This document shows positions 47,244 through 58,879 of a stretch of DNA of 64,000 nt, piece by piece. Position 1 is the stretch's first letter. Every line of letters starts with the position of its first letter. Below the pieces are notes generated by a model. The model was not told the origin of the DNA. It searched no databases and saw only the letters and a list, made by a program, of their open reading frames with translations. A program made the translations under genes and the position numbers. Source of the stretch: Sphagnum compactum (taxonomy: Eukaryota; Bryophyta; Sphagnopsida; Sphagnales); the NCBI GenBank assembly GCA_965153455.1, contig OZ234497.1, positions 124,001 through 188,000 of the forward strand, written 5' to 3'.

Positions 47244-47860
47244 TTATGGAAGATGAGGATGAAACAATACCAAAATTGTAAAACAAACTACCTTTATGTA
47301 GTTAATCTCTACAACCAAAGAGGCCTTTGCCTCTGCCTCTTGCAAGCTAATTGTAAGCTTTGTGATTTGCGCCTTCAGAAATCTGATTACATTGCCCATG
47401 CTAATTGATAGACGCCTGCAGCAGTACGTAAGAATTTCATCAACTAACCAGGGTGCTTCTAGACAAAGTATTAATTCCTCTACCATAGTATCTACTTTCG
47501 AACCGTAACCCTGTACAGTTTTCAAGCCAGTCATTCAGTGCAATATTCTGAATGAACTTGCCTGCAGGTGATGAAGAAGTTCACATTGTTGTTAAACCTA
47601 GCCATCAAATCTCGTACCAATGTCTTCTCTGCAAGTGTGGTGTAGTCTAGAATCATGCTACGTAGAGCCATGAACATTACAATGACCCACGTCCTAATTA
47701 TGGCATTCAAAGGTAGTTTCAATTGTCATACCTCTCTACTATTATTATACTAGCAACAATTTGAAACTCTGATTCAAGAATTTGATTGGCAACACCTTCC
47801 CTTATCTCCACATTATTCTGACTTTTGCAAAAATTGAACATAGTCGTGCATTCAAAAACG
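47244..47860 (-). pseudogene. Unidentified coding-like exon series
   Basis: Three minus-strand pieces look like protein. Around 47,800 is NNVEIREGVANQILESEFQI. At 47,722-47,560 is TLVRDLMARFNNNVNFFITC. At 47,520-47,292 is a helical stretch (VDTMVEELILCLEAPWLVDE; FLKAQITKLTISLQEAEAKA) ending at an AAG/GTAGTT donor-like site. A CTGCAG acceptor-like site separates the last two pieces. The residues are diverse and non-repetitive, and the last part has coiled-coil character. I do not recognise the family. It may be a degraded or partial gene. Confidence 0.3.
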
Positions 47861-47959
47861 TGTCATTTCAACGTATTTCCAAGTCATGATATTCTTTGCC
47901 TCCTGGAGTTAGACCAAGCAAGTCAACCACGCGTGTAATGTTCCAATTTTTTAACAATC

Positions 47960-48415
47960 GTACAAACTATGATCATTGGAGCATAACAGTGCATGCATTC
48001 ATCAAAGAAATCTTCATGGCTACAAGCTAAACATAGACAAAAAAAATCATTGTACAATTTATTCACATCTACTCAAAATTTTTAAGACCTTCCTTATCAT
48101 GCCTATGCACCACAAGTATGTCGATCCAATTGACCACATTTCGAAATGGCACCTTACAGAACAACTCCAAGCATCTTCCATGCTCCCACATCTTCCATAC
48201 ACGTCAAGCAAGCTACTCACAGAAAAACACCCTAGTCACACCCATTTTGAACGATTTTCTCATGAACATACATGCCATTTTCAAGTGCAACAATATTAGC
48301 ACATCCATTCAACACCACCAAAAATGTAACATAGTTTGGTTACACACCTTCCTATTGCATTTGTCAAAACAATTGTAGTGCCATTTGCATTCGCCCACAT
48401 TTCACAGGACCCAAC
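47960..48415 (-). pseudogene. Second PPR relic fragment
   Basis: Minus strand reads, with interruptions, CPVKCGRMQMALQLF, FLVVLNGCANIVALENGMYV, HEKIVQNGCD and SSLLDVYGRCGSMEDAW. This is one-and-a-half degenerate PPR modules similar to those at 45.5-46.5 kb but in a separate block about 1.5 kb away. It may be the same former gene split by insertion, or another copy. Confidence 0.62.
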
Positions 48416-48545
48416 ACCTGTGATATGTGGGTCCTGTGAAATGTGATATGTGGGCGAATGCAACCTCAAAAGTGGTGAAAAGTGATTTCACAGGACCCAC
48501 ATATCACATTTCACATTTCACAGGACCCACAACCCACATATCAAT
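48405..48545. repeat. Compact cluster of inverted and direct repeats (ACAGGACCCACATATCACA)
   Basis: The element CACAGGACCCACATATCAC occurs in plus orientation near 48,491. Its parts recur nearby (TTTCACAGGACCCA at 48,401 and 48,517). Its reverse complement GTGATATGTGGGTCCTGTG lies at about 48,420. The 140-bp block can fold into long alternative hairpins. It lies exactly at the edge of the PPR relic. Confidence 0.7.
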
Positions 48546-48549
48546 GTTA

Positions 48550-51170
48550 TCACGAGAATAATGAAAGGCGAGCTGACCTTCTTCTTCATGCTAGAGAATT
48601 TGGTCATAGATTATTGTATTTACCTTTTCCACCTACAATTATTCGGCCACTGCTGTAGAGGTTCTTAAAAAAGATTATTTTGCCCAAAGAAGGCCAAGCA
48701 AAAGAAAGCCACAAAATTGAAACCAACAAGATTTATGGCACCTTTGACAAGTGAACTTTATCATAATTAATGTTCCATTACCCTCTCTCGTATGTGATCC
48801 TTTAGATGTCCAATTGGACATTATTCATGTTCAGTCACCTTCTCTGATTTGTGACACCATTTCAAAGGATCCAAAAAGAAGTCGCACCACAAATATTTTT
48901 CTCTAAACTTTAGAAACTATAAACTTCCTATGAAAACATGTACTATGATCATATATGAGCCCTAATGAGAAATTGCATCTTGTAAAGATTGTCTCCAAGA
49001 TTTCATTATAATCATCAATTCAAGATTTTTTGGGCAAAAAAAACACAAGTACTTTGACAAGAGGCAATAGACAAAGAGGAACACAATGTACCTTATTATT
49101 TCCATGCTCTCTAAGTGTCGCCTCTTTGGTACATAGTGAGATCTTGGAAGAAGTGGGGTGTATATATGGCGAAAGTCATTGATGGTTATAGTGTAATTAC
49201 GGGTGAAAATAGACAAGTAGCAACAAGGTCCTCTTAGTTCACATCCCTATGCCCCATGTGGTGGTGGAGTTGCTACTTTTGTGGTCCAAAAAAGAGTTAC
49301 ATCCTACACACGACAACTTCACTTGTACTTGCTTCTACACTAGTAACAAAACCATTCTTTCACAAACCCCCCAAGCCACTAGAAACGAAAAGAAAAGAAA
49401 ACCAAATTTTCTTTTTAAAAACTATAGTTGACATGGAAAGGTCAAAAGATCCTTTGAACTTGAATCATGACTTTAGGGACCCTGAAAGGTTTGGCATGAA
49501 CACAAGGCACAAAATTCAACATGCCTATGTTCATAGAAATCCCTTCCCAATTTACTTTAATATTCAATGTAATTTGAAGCCCTATAACACTACAATGCAT
49601 CAACATGAAAAGGACATCTTGAAATTACACAATTCAAACACTTTCATGGTTAATGTTCTTACCTTTTACTATGAATGGGAGCAGGAGGGAATTACATAAT
49701 CAAGGTTTTCCATCAATACGTTCTTCATTTTTGGTTTGGAGGATTCCACAACATTAGATTTATATTGTCGTTGCACTACAATTTCTCGTCCAAGGAGCTC
49801 TTCCAGCCTCCTAGAGTGTATTCATCAATGCTCCGAACACCTTCAACCACAATGAGTCATCCTTGAGCATTTAGAGGTACAAAGCATAAAAGGACCAACA
49901 AAATTCAAATTGTTATGAACATAATGTTCAATTGAACTTGGTTTTAGGCAAATTGGTTGTCACTTTTAATTACCTTTTAGAAAGCTACCAACAATTGAAT
50001 TTTGTAGTTGGTTTCAATTGTTAGTTCCACAATTGAAAGTATATTTTTTATGAAATAAATACATATAAATGTATACGTGCAATCCAGAAACAAATTGGAT
50101 CATTTCTAATTTTAGTTTACCCATATATGAAGTTGAAGGCATTCGACATAGTTAATGATAGTCATATGTTAAACATTGTCAGATGTAGGGAATTGGACAC
50201 CAGTCTGGTACAATATTCACGAATATTAAAAAATAATAACAAATGGAGATTTTCTATCTAGAGTTATTTCAACTATTGGACAACTTTCACAAACACAGGT
50301 TTTGATGACCTTGCTTGGAAGCTCTTCGTCCCTATTGTGATGCTCATATGTTGTTACATTTCCTGCATTTGAATTTTGGACACAACTTCATTACCACTCC
50401 CACCTAACATCGCTTCAAGCCTTGTGTCTAACCCGCAATCTTCAATTGTTGTGGGGTCTTTCATGATGTTTAAATCAAAATTGTTGTTTTGCAAATGCAA
50501 AAGTCTTCCTCCTTGGATATTACAATATGCTTAACATAGTCAATGCCATGAATTCCCAACATATTCAAAGCACTCCCACATGCATATCCATCTCCAACAT
50601 TCAAAGTGGATCCGAATTCAATCCTTTTCAAAAATCCAAAATTGACCAAAACCAAAAGAATGCAAACATTAAAGCTTTCTACCCCCAACACTACATCTTT
50701 CAAATGTTTGACACAAAACAAGCTTTAGAAATATAAGACAACATTTAAGAATTAGAAGAAAACCCAATAAGGAAAACATTTCCATGATGGTAAAAGATTT
50801 GGTTAATTACATTAACTATTTATGCATGACTTTTGCATATGAATTTGTATGAAGCTTATGTTTCCATATACGTTGCATAGTCATTGCACATAATATTGCA
50901 TTCTAGTTATAGATTGCATTATTGTGGACATATTTTCATATCTTCCCACATTTGAAATTTCTTTACAATGACCTTTTTGTACAACGTTCCAAGCATCCCA
51001 TTTAATTGGACCCTTGTATACTCTTGGTATCATATTGCTTCCCTTTTGTCAAGATTGTTTAAAACACAAGACCAAAACCACTTTCTACCCCAAATTTTCA
51101 TGAAAAAATAATCTCACAATAGTAGGCCATGGAATAAAACATGTGTAGGAAGAAGAGAATATTCTTCCTA
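48550..51170. other. AT-rich intergenic stretch, no recognised gene
   Basis: Frames up to 147 codons (49,256-49,699) show no domain, and two overlapping frames compete over the same bases. I see no splice-consistent chain or transposase motif. Confidence 0.4.
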
Positions 51171-51172
51171 GT

Positions 51173-54100
51173 TCAAGGCTCTTCACCTTTGTTTGCATCA
51201 TCATTAGAGCATTCCTCACCAGCTTTGTTTGCATCATCATCAAAGCTTTCTAGAATAAATTGATGGGTAGAATCAATGGGATCGTGCTTTTTTGACAACT
51301 TCAATTATTTTATCTGTTTGATCCCCATCATCTATCAATTGAATAAGATCATCAGTGTGATGTTGTACGAGGAAAAGACTCATGTTACATCCAATATCTT
51401 TGAGCTTTCTTAGGATGGAGCATTGGTCCGGCTTCCACCATTCCAATTTCTCACAACCTCTAGTGTTCAAGTTAGAAAGTTTAATTAACTTATGGAGGTC
51501 CTTTGGAAGACATTCCAAACTGCTGCAATTGAGCAATTTCATCTCCTAGAGTTGAGAGAGATTGGAAATAGATGAAGGGAGTTCCACAAGTTTAGTACAA
51601 TTGAAAATACACAAGTGTTGTAATAAAGAAAGACAACCCAGATCTGTAGGCAATCTTTCTAGGAATTCGAAATTCTCTAATTGGAGTATTGTGAGCGTTT
51701 CCAACTTGCACAACGCATCCGGTAGCACCTTCAAGCTAGAAAGATGGTCACATAAAGAGAGTATTTCCAAGTGCAATAGGTTGTAAATAGACTTTGGGAG
51801 CTTTTCCACTTGATTCCCATTAGTTAAATCAAGCGACTTAAGGCGTGGAGGCAACTCGCAATCAAGGAAGAAAGACAATCCAAGGTCTTCAAGGTTGCCC
51901 AACAACTCGAAGGTTGAAAGGCCATCACACCTTTCAAGGTTTAATTGGGAGCAACCTTTGAGTGACAAAACCTCCAACTTACGCAATTGGCTAACATGTG
52001 TAGGGACCTCAACCAATGATGTGCAATATCCACAATTGAGCGTCTTAAGTGATGTTAACCCACCAATTGACGTTGGAAGTCCCTCCAATGAATCGCAAGC
52101 TACCAATCGTAATATTTTGAGTTTTTCAAGCTTGCTGATTGTATTCGGCAATGTCTTCAAAGCTTCACACCAACTTATTTGAAGCTTTGTCGAAAGAGAT
52201 AAATTGCCGATAGATGGTGGAAGTCCCTCCAATGATAGGCACTCTCGCAATTTCAATATTTGGAGTTTTTCAAGCTTACCGATTGTATCTGGCAAGGTCT
52301 TCAAAGCTTTACAACAACTTAGTTGAAGCTTTGTCAAAAGAGATAAATTGCCAATAGATGGTGGAAGTCCCTCCAATGATGGGCACTCTCGCAATTTCAA
52401 TATTTGGAGTTTTTCAAGCTTACCTATTGTATCTGGCAAGGTCTTTAAAGCCTTACATGAACCCAGTTGAAGCTCTGTCAAAAGAGATAAATTGCCGATA
52501 GATGATGGAAGTTTTATCAACTTATCGCAAGAATTCATTTCCAATACTCGTAATCCAGTGAATGATCCCAACTTTTTGAGGCTTTGAAATCTAATCATTG
52601 TGTCATTAAGACAAAGCCATGTCAACTCCTTTGAACACAAGTGAACATAGTGTTTTGTAACTTTTGGACTACTGTTTTTCAAATACAACAACCTCAACTT
52701 CTCAAAGGCTTCTACTCCCTTATTTGTCTTTGGTTTTGCAAATTTTTGTTCTTGTTCTTTCACAAATTTTTCTTTTGGTTCAATAATTGATGTTGAGATT
52801 TGACAATCCACACCATAAAATAAGGCTTCCATAATTTTGCAATTCTGCAAAATCAAAACATCCACAATCAAACCATTGCCTTCTTCATGATCACAACCAC
52901 ATTTGCTAATTCAATAGGTCATAAAAATAAATTTTCTTCACAACTCAAAATTGAATGGATCAATTATATTATTGCAAATGTACAAATCTCCTACTTGGTA
53001 AAAACACTCACTTTGTTTTGTAATGTAAAATTTAGAGCTTTTTCCTTCCTCCATATCCGATTCATGTTTTCATTCCCCACCTCTTTCACAATTCCTCGAC
53101 CCATGTCTCGTAATTGATCATGCATCACAAGATTTTCAATGTCAGGATTCCATTTGATAAGAGACCTATTTATAAGGTTTTGAACTCCAATAAGAGAGTC
53201 CCAAATTCTTGCAAGCCAATCTTTACGTACATCGAAAAAAGGATCGATGTTTGAGATTTCACAAAATATGCAAGCAAAATCCAAAAACATGTTTTGCTCA
53301 TCTTTAACTAAATCATCATAGCTGATTTGTAACCTTCCCCACAACTTCTTGTCATCACTACATCCATCAAAGGACTTGGCTTCTCGCAATCTTTGCAATG
53401 TCTCTTGCCATATGCCTATCCGTTCTCCAATTTTCAAGAAATTGTATTTCTTCAAAAATTGACCGATCACTTCAAGAGTTAAAGGCAATTTGCCACATGC
53501 TTTGATAATATTCTTCGCTTGATCATCAAGTTGCTGGCGGTCCTCATCCTTAACTTCATGGAAAGCATAATATGAAAACAATTTCAAAGCATCATTTTCA
53601 TCTAGAAGACCCACATCATAAATGCCATTACAATAGTCATACAAGACATCTTGTCGTCGAGTAGTCACAATCACCTTACTTCCATTTTTTGCTACCTTGA
53701 AAGCATGCACTAGCAACTTCTTCAGATCCTCTTCACTTGCGTCATCAACCACCAATAACACTTTCCCCATCACAATGCATTGTTCATATTCTTTAGTTGC
53801 ATATTCACATCGGCATCCTCCCATTTTTGACCACATAAATCACGATATAGTTGCTTTAGAGATGCTTCATTACGATTTTTTACATCCTCCAAAAAACTAA
53901 ACCTTTCAAATTGCTTTCTCATTTTCTCATAATTATAGATGTGCTTGCTTAATGTTGTCTTCCCTATGCCTCCCATTCCAACCAAACCCACAATAGAATG
54001 TATTTCCATCATCTTCCGAACTTGTTGCAATTTGTTTTCTATTCCCACCACACACCCTGGAATGTTTATAGCATTGCCAAGGTTTTTGTTGACATCTTCT

Positions 54101-54816
54101 ACAACTTCCTTGATGCATCGAACTAAGTGTTGAAACCTTGTTTCCGTCTCACTTTCTGGTTTGCAAACATCAATGTGATTAGTTGGCATACTAATAAAAT
54201 TTGAATAGTGACTTCTCGCGGAAGCTTCCTCAACAACCATTGCACGGAAAGGACCCTACATGTTCAAAGAAAAATCGATATAATTAGTATGCTAAAGGAT
54301 CAACATCAATACAAATACCACAGGACAACCATTTTGCCCAATGCCACTCTCTTGAAAAGTCATCGACTGCACCAAAGTCTCTCCTAACAAGTAAGGATCC
54401 ATCATACCTGTTGTCGATGTTCTCAATAAAGATGCATCATAGGAGAGAGATAGGATTCGTGCATTAGGGAACTTCTTGGGCAACCATGTCATAGGCCAAC
54501 ATTCATCTTCTGTTCCATCTCTTACCAGCCAAGCTTTCCAATATGCATTTGTCAAGTCATCTTGTGTCAATTGAAGGCCGTGAATAAAAACAATTTCTGC
54601 TTCAAACTTCGCGTCCGGTTCATGCAAACAATATACATCATCACACAACTGCACAACACAAAGTGATCAACCACATGCAAAATAGATTATAGTGCTCATT
54701 TCCTTTGCATATTGTAATACAAAAAGTGGTAATTGTACCTTTTTTCCATGTTGGGTTGGAGAGGAGGTCGTTGCACAATCCTTTCTTTTAGCTCTCTTGG
54801 CTTGAGGCTGAGCCAT
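51173..54816 (-). pseudogene. Alpha/beta-hydrolase-NB-ARC-LRR (HNL-type) immune receptor, copy B, lesioned
   Basis: Exons on the minus strand: 54816-54739 (basic MAQPQAKRAKRK start), 54648-54319, 54255-53012, and 52844 to about 51173, all phase 0. Exon 2 is the front of a SERAC1-like hydrolase (AEIVFIHGLQL, WLPKKFPNARILSLSYDA). Exon 3 opens with the hydrolase end (EEASARSHYSNF, NHIDVCKPE), then NB-ARC: P-loop GLVGMGGIGKTTLSKHIY, kinase 2 KVLLVVDDA, RNBS-B GSKVIVTTRR, CGKLPLTLEVIG, TNL-like FLDFACIF, MHDQLRDMGRGIV. Exon 4 carries many plant LRRs (LEGLPPSIGNLSLL). Lesions: the segment with the GHSxGG serine is absent between exons 2 and 3; a frameshift near 53,770 precedes kinase 2; TAG at 51546-51548; a shift in an A run near 51,290 precedes an acidic tail. 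Such receptors act inside the cell in pathogen sensing. Confidence 0.85.
52160..52447 (-). repeat. Intragenic 144-bp LRR duplication
   Basis: Within exon 4 of copy B, two adjacent 144-bp units (anchor ACTCTCGCAATTTCAATATT at 52,241 and 52,385) are nearly identical. Each encodes 48 residues, that is two LRRs (ALKTLPDTIGKLEKLQILKL then SLEGLPPSIGNLSLLTKLQL). More diverged units of the same period flank them. This indicates recent repeat-number change by slippage or unequal crossover. Confidence 0.9.
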
Positions 54817-55880
54817 GGTTCGAGTTCCTATAAATTATAAACTTATCAAGTCACTACTTCAAACGTGGGGCAAAATTGCAATGGATTTCACTTTGTTATA
54901 ATGATTGTTCACTTTTCAACTTGTTGATACATCAATTCTTTATTTCTTTCATAGATGTTATAACCAACATTACAACTATTTCCACAAGAGTGAAGCTTGA
55001 TTCAAATCAACATTGGGTGAGAATGGCGAGTTCATACTCTTCATCATAATGACCCTATTATGGCCTTGGACACTTAACAATGCACCAATACACAACAAAG
55101 AGGAGCTCTTGAAAAAATGCAAGCAAATAATTAAAGAGAAGTAGGCACAAATGGTAGGCGTTTTGAACCTACCTGAAACTTGAAGAATGTTCAATTCATT
55201 ACATCTTGAGTAAACAAGCAAAAAGTGCAACCAAATACTATTGTTGAAAAACCTAATGTAGTATAATATAACTCACCAACTAATTCCTTCACAAATGTGC
55301 CTCATGGAGGGTTCCATGGAACCGTGGCCATGAGAGCCCACTCCACTTGGTTTGTGAGCAAGTTTGTTGTAACTAGATCTTAGTTGTTTGCTCCACCACG
55401 AGCTGCTAATGTAGCTGTACTCACATGGACATCATTGGCCTTCACACCTATACAGAGAATCTTATCAATGGTGTATTCATGATTCACTAACTCCACATTA
55501 GATAATCAAGTTATAGTACAAGATTCATTGACTTTAGTGCACAATACGTATAACATCAATTTGCAAACTAGGTCACTATCTAACAACTGCTATAATTAGG
55601 AAAACATAAGCGTCATTACAAACTCTATGTGCACAATCTTCAACTTCTATGGCAACCTGGAACAAGCCACCATATCCTCTTGATATACATAATACTAGAG
55701 CATCTTGCAACCATTCAAATTTCATTATCATCTCATTTTTATAGGGGCTTGAGATATGGATAGTTGAATTTCAAATTCAAAAAGAATGTAGTTGTGCTCC
55801 TTGGTGATGATGCACTAAAATAATATGGGGACTAACATATTTTTGGAGGGCAACGAAACCCTAAATTAGGTAGGGATGCA
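54817..55880. other. Upstream region of NLR copy B, no further gene seen
   Basis: A/T-rich. It should hold the promoter of copy B, but no clear TATA box or start was identified. Confidence 0.4.
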
Positions 55881-55889
55881 TTTGTCATC

Positions 55890-57110
55890 ATATCATCATA
55901 TATATTAATTCACTACGTCTGTCTGTGACGGGGGTTTTGGAGGGTGGGGGAGGGAGAGGTCGGTGAAGCAGCGGGCGACCGGTGTCAGTCTGTGACAGGG
56001 TTGGACCACCACGGTTTCCGCACCGGCCAGGTGTACAAACCAGGACCTGATCTCCACAAAGCATCGCAGCCGTCCAAAGGGAAGGAATGACGGTCGGATC
56101 GCATCCTTCTCCCACCGCACCAGAGGCGGATATAAAAACCTTCCCCTCCCCCCCCCCCCCCACTACCGAAAGAACCGACGGTTATATAGAGGAGCGTGTT
56201 TTCGAAAATTTCCAAAACTTTCAGGAACCAAGGTTCAAAATGTCAAAACCGGGGTTTTGGGTTTTCTCACCCCCGTTGGGTAAGGGAGTAAATACTCGGA
56301 CTGATAACCTGAGGGTACACACAGCTGGTTTTGATACCCGCACAACGTCGTAGCCACGGGTGTCCGAAGGTCACGGGTACCACTAGTATGAGCAATGCCA
56401 GAAGTTACTAAAGTCTGTATACTGAAGTGCGCATTCTTCCGCCGCACACTCTATATGTAGACTTCTTCACCTCCCGCTCACTGTCGTCACTCCGTTTGGG
56501 TAATATGCAATTTAAACAAATCCACTGGAAGAAATTCGCAAATCTAAATAACCTACTGCTCACAGGAACAAAGATACAGATACAGCAGAAGCCGACGAGG
56601 GTTCAATGAAACTGACGAATCTCAAATATAATTTCTCTGCCTTCAAAGCCAAGCTGACCTAGTTTCTTACAACCATGCTAAAAAATGCCGGTCAGGTATA
56701 AAATGTTCAGTTTTATCACCATCAAGTTCACGTGTGACCCAGGAGAACCCCAAAACGCGACCCGCTGTCAGCTTCCACACTCATCGTTCCACTAGAGACT
56801 ACTGGATCTACGTGATGGGCAAAGACGGACCTTATTTGAAGGAAACGTTGAAACTCGAGAGGGAAGAGCGCCGATAAGAAATAAGGGCGGTCAAATGGAT
56901 CCGACTTCCATAGATCTTCCTCAAAAGCACTACTGACTTCAAACCTCCAAATGGACGAAACACGTCGTTGTCTGAGAGAGGACGACAGCACCGCAACATG
57001 CCATCTCAAGGTGTGGACGAGTGAACTGCCGTCGGCATCTTCGCCGGTTACTTCGTCGTCTTCTCCCGACCGATAGGAGACCGGCTCCGGTGTGTTATCT
57101 AAAGCTCCGT
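55890..57110. other. GC-rich island without a recognisable gene
   Basis: A sharp switch to GC- and CpG-rich sequence, including a poly-C run of about 14 bases ending near 56,161 and a TATA-like GGTTATATAGAG at about 56,180. Overlapping frames on both strands (56,087-56,353 plus; 56,728-57,009 minus) show no domain. It could be a promoter or first exon whose gene body is gone, or foreign or repeat DNA. Confidence 0.35.
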
Positions 57111-57119
57111 GGAACCCAT

Positions 57120-57960
57120 TTTGGGGTCGCGGTCAGTGTTTCTTCTGTGGCGAACTTTCGCAACTTGGCGAGGAAAAATAAGGACGAACACGACTTTTGG
57201 TTTTTTGGGGAAAAGATGTGCCAAAGTCGCCACATCACGAGGACAAAAAGTGTGAAATCGCCATATTTAAACAACCGGCTCCAACATGGCCCTAGTTAAT
57301 ACTTCCGTCCTTTACCTCTCTCCAAATTTGGCTAAGTACGTCAGATTGCCAACCCACCTACTTCACAAACTTGAAAAGAAAAACCTCGGTAGGGTTAACT
57401 TTTTCAAGGTCTTTTTTTCTCTATTAGTTGAAAATTAGTTTATTACTCACGATCAAATCAGTATGATCGATGTTCTATTATGAGGACCAAAAAGGACTGC
57501 AATTTTGTAGTGTTAGAAAACTTTCTATTTGGAAAAATCAAGATATTCCAGTTGTTGTGTATAGTTTTTGAGCACTTCTCTTTTTAATTGTCTGAAAATT
57601 GCCAGCTTTTAGTATTCGGTGCTAGCAAGTCACGCATTTACTGTGAAGGATATTTAGACTATGTTACGTCCATACTTTGTTTATAGCCAAATTTGGCTAA
57701 ACTATCTTATGATTGTAGCTACTTCAACTCCAGGTTTTTTTTGTTCAAATTTGTGAAGTAGGTGGTTTGGTGAGATTCCACAAGAGGGCATACCCAAATT
57801 TGGCAAGAGGTAAAAGACGAAAGTAGATAAAGTTGGGATTCCCCTTATAAACTAGAACTTGTTGGATACTTGTTTGAAAGGCGATATCACACTTTTTCCC
57901 CTCCTGATGTGACGGCTTAGGCCCAATTTCTCTGGAAACAAACCTTTTTTACATTTCACA
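57120..57960. repeat. Inverted-repeat element, arms about 230 bp
   Basis: The left arm (about 57,215-57,420) and the reverse complement of the right arm (about 57,725-57,930) share, in order, CGCCACATCACGAGG / CGTCACATCAGGAGG, AAAAAGTGTGAAATCGCC / AAAAAGTGTGATATCGCC, TCCTTTACCTCT and ACCTACTTCACAAA. The interior carries the perfect palindrome AGCCAAATTTGGCT at 57,685-57,698. A third, single-arm copy lies at 62,110-62,410. It has no coding capacity, so it is likely a fold-back or MITE-type element. Confidence 0.75.
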
Positions 57961-58870
57961 CCTTCATTTTTTATCCTCACCAAGTTGTGAAAAATTGCAA
58001 AAAAAAGCCCAAAAAAAAAAGCCCCATTGTTTCACACCCTCCTTTTCTTTCCCACCAAGTTATGAAAAATCCCCCTTGGCCCCCTCCTGGAAAAACAAAA
58101 AACCCCCCAAGAACCGATAGGTAATTTTCACTTAGGAGAGAACCCACCCTTCATCCTAAAGGTTTTAGTGTCAATTGCTCTTTCCAATGCATAGAATCCC
58201 TTCATAGAGCATAAGGACAAAGGACGTTTAGAACAAAGTCTTACAATAGGACCCTCTAAATATACGAAGGGTTATTACTGTTGCTATACAGACTCGTTCA
58301 TTGTTTTTAATACCTCACACTATAGTTAGATTCAACATAAATTAATTGCAAATTAGGATGTTCAAAGAATTCAGAAATACTAGGGACAAAATTGTTGAAA
58401 GTGTAAAACATTTCAAGACAACATTGCCTAATTTGCTGAAAATTTCAATTGGCAGATATGAAAACAAATATTCAGTGTATCTGTATGTCATGAAGTCATC
58501 ATAACACATAAAACTTATAATAATATGAAAATTTAAACATTTTTATATGAAAGTTGCTTGACAAAGAAAAGCATTATATGAAATACCAAAATCTGAAAGC
58601 TTGAAATAATAAAGTTTCAAGTCACGGCACACAAGGGTCATTAATCTTGGAGTCTCATCACTTTCAAAAAGCTCCTTTCACTCATGGTCTTAAAAACATC
58701 TTCCTTGAGTTGTCACCAAGAACCAAACCTAGTATATTCCTCTCTAGCCTCAGCTTGCAAATCAAATCCACTTGCACAAGTTGTTGAAATATTAAAATCC
58801 AACATGTGCTCAAAGCTTTTTTTTAAAAAACTTGGGAGTTTTGGAACAGGATTTGTTCCTTTGTCTCTTA
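57961..58870. other. AT-rich intergenic stretch, no gene seen
   Basis: Poly-A-rich and poly-C-rich blocks to about 58,110, then AT-rich sequence with short frames only. Confidence 0.45.
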
Positions 58871-58879
58871 GTAGTTCCT

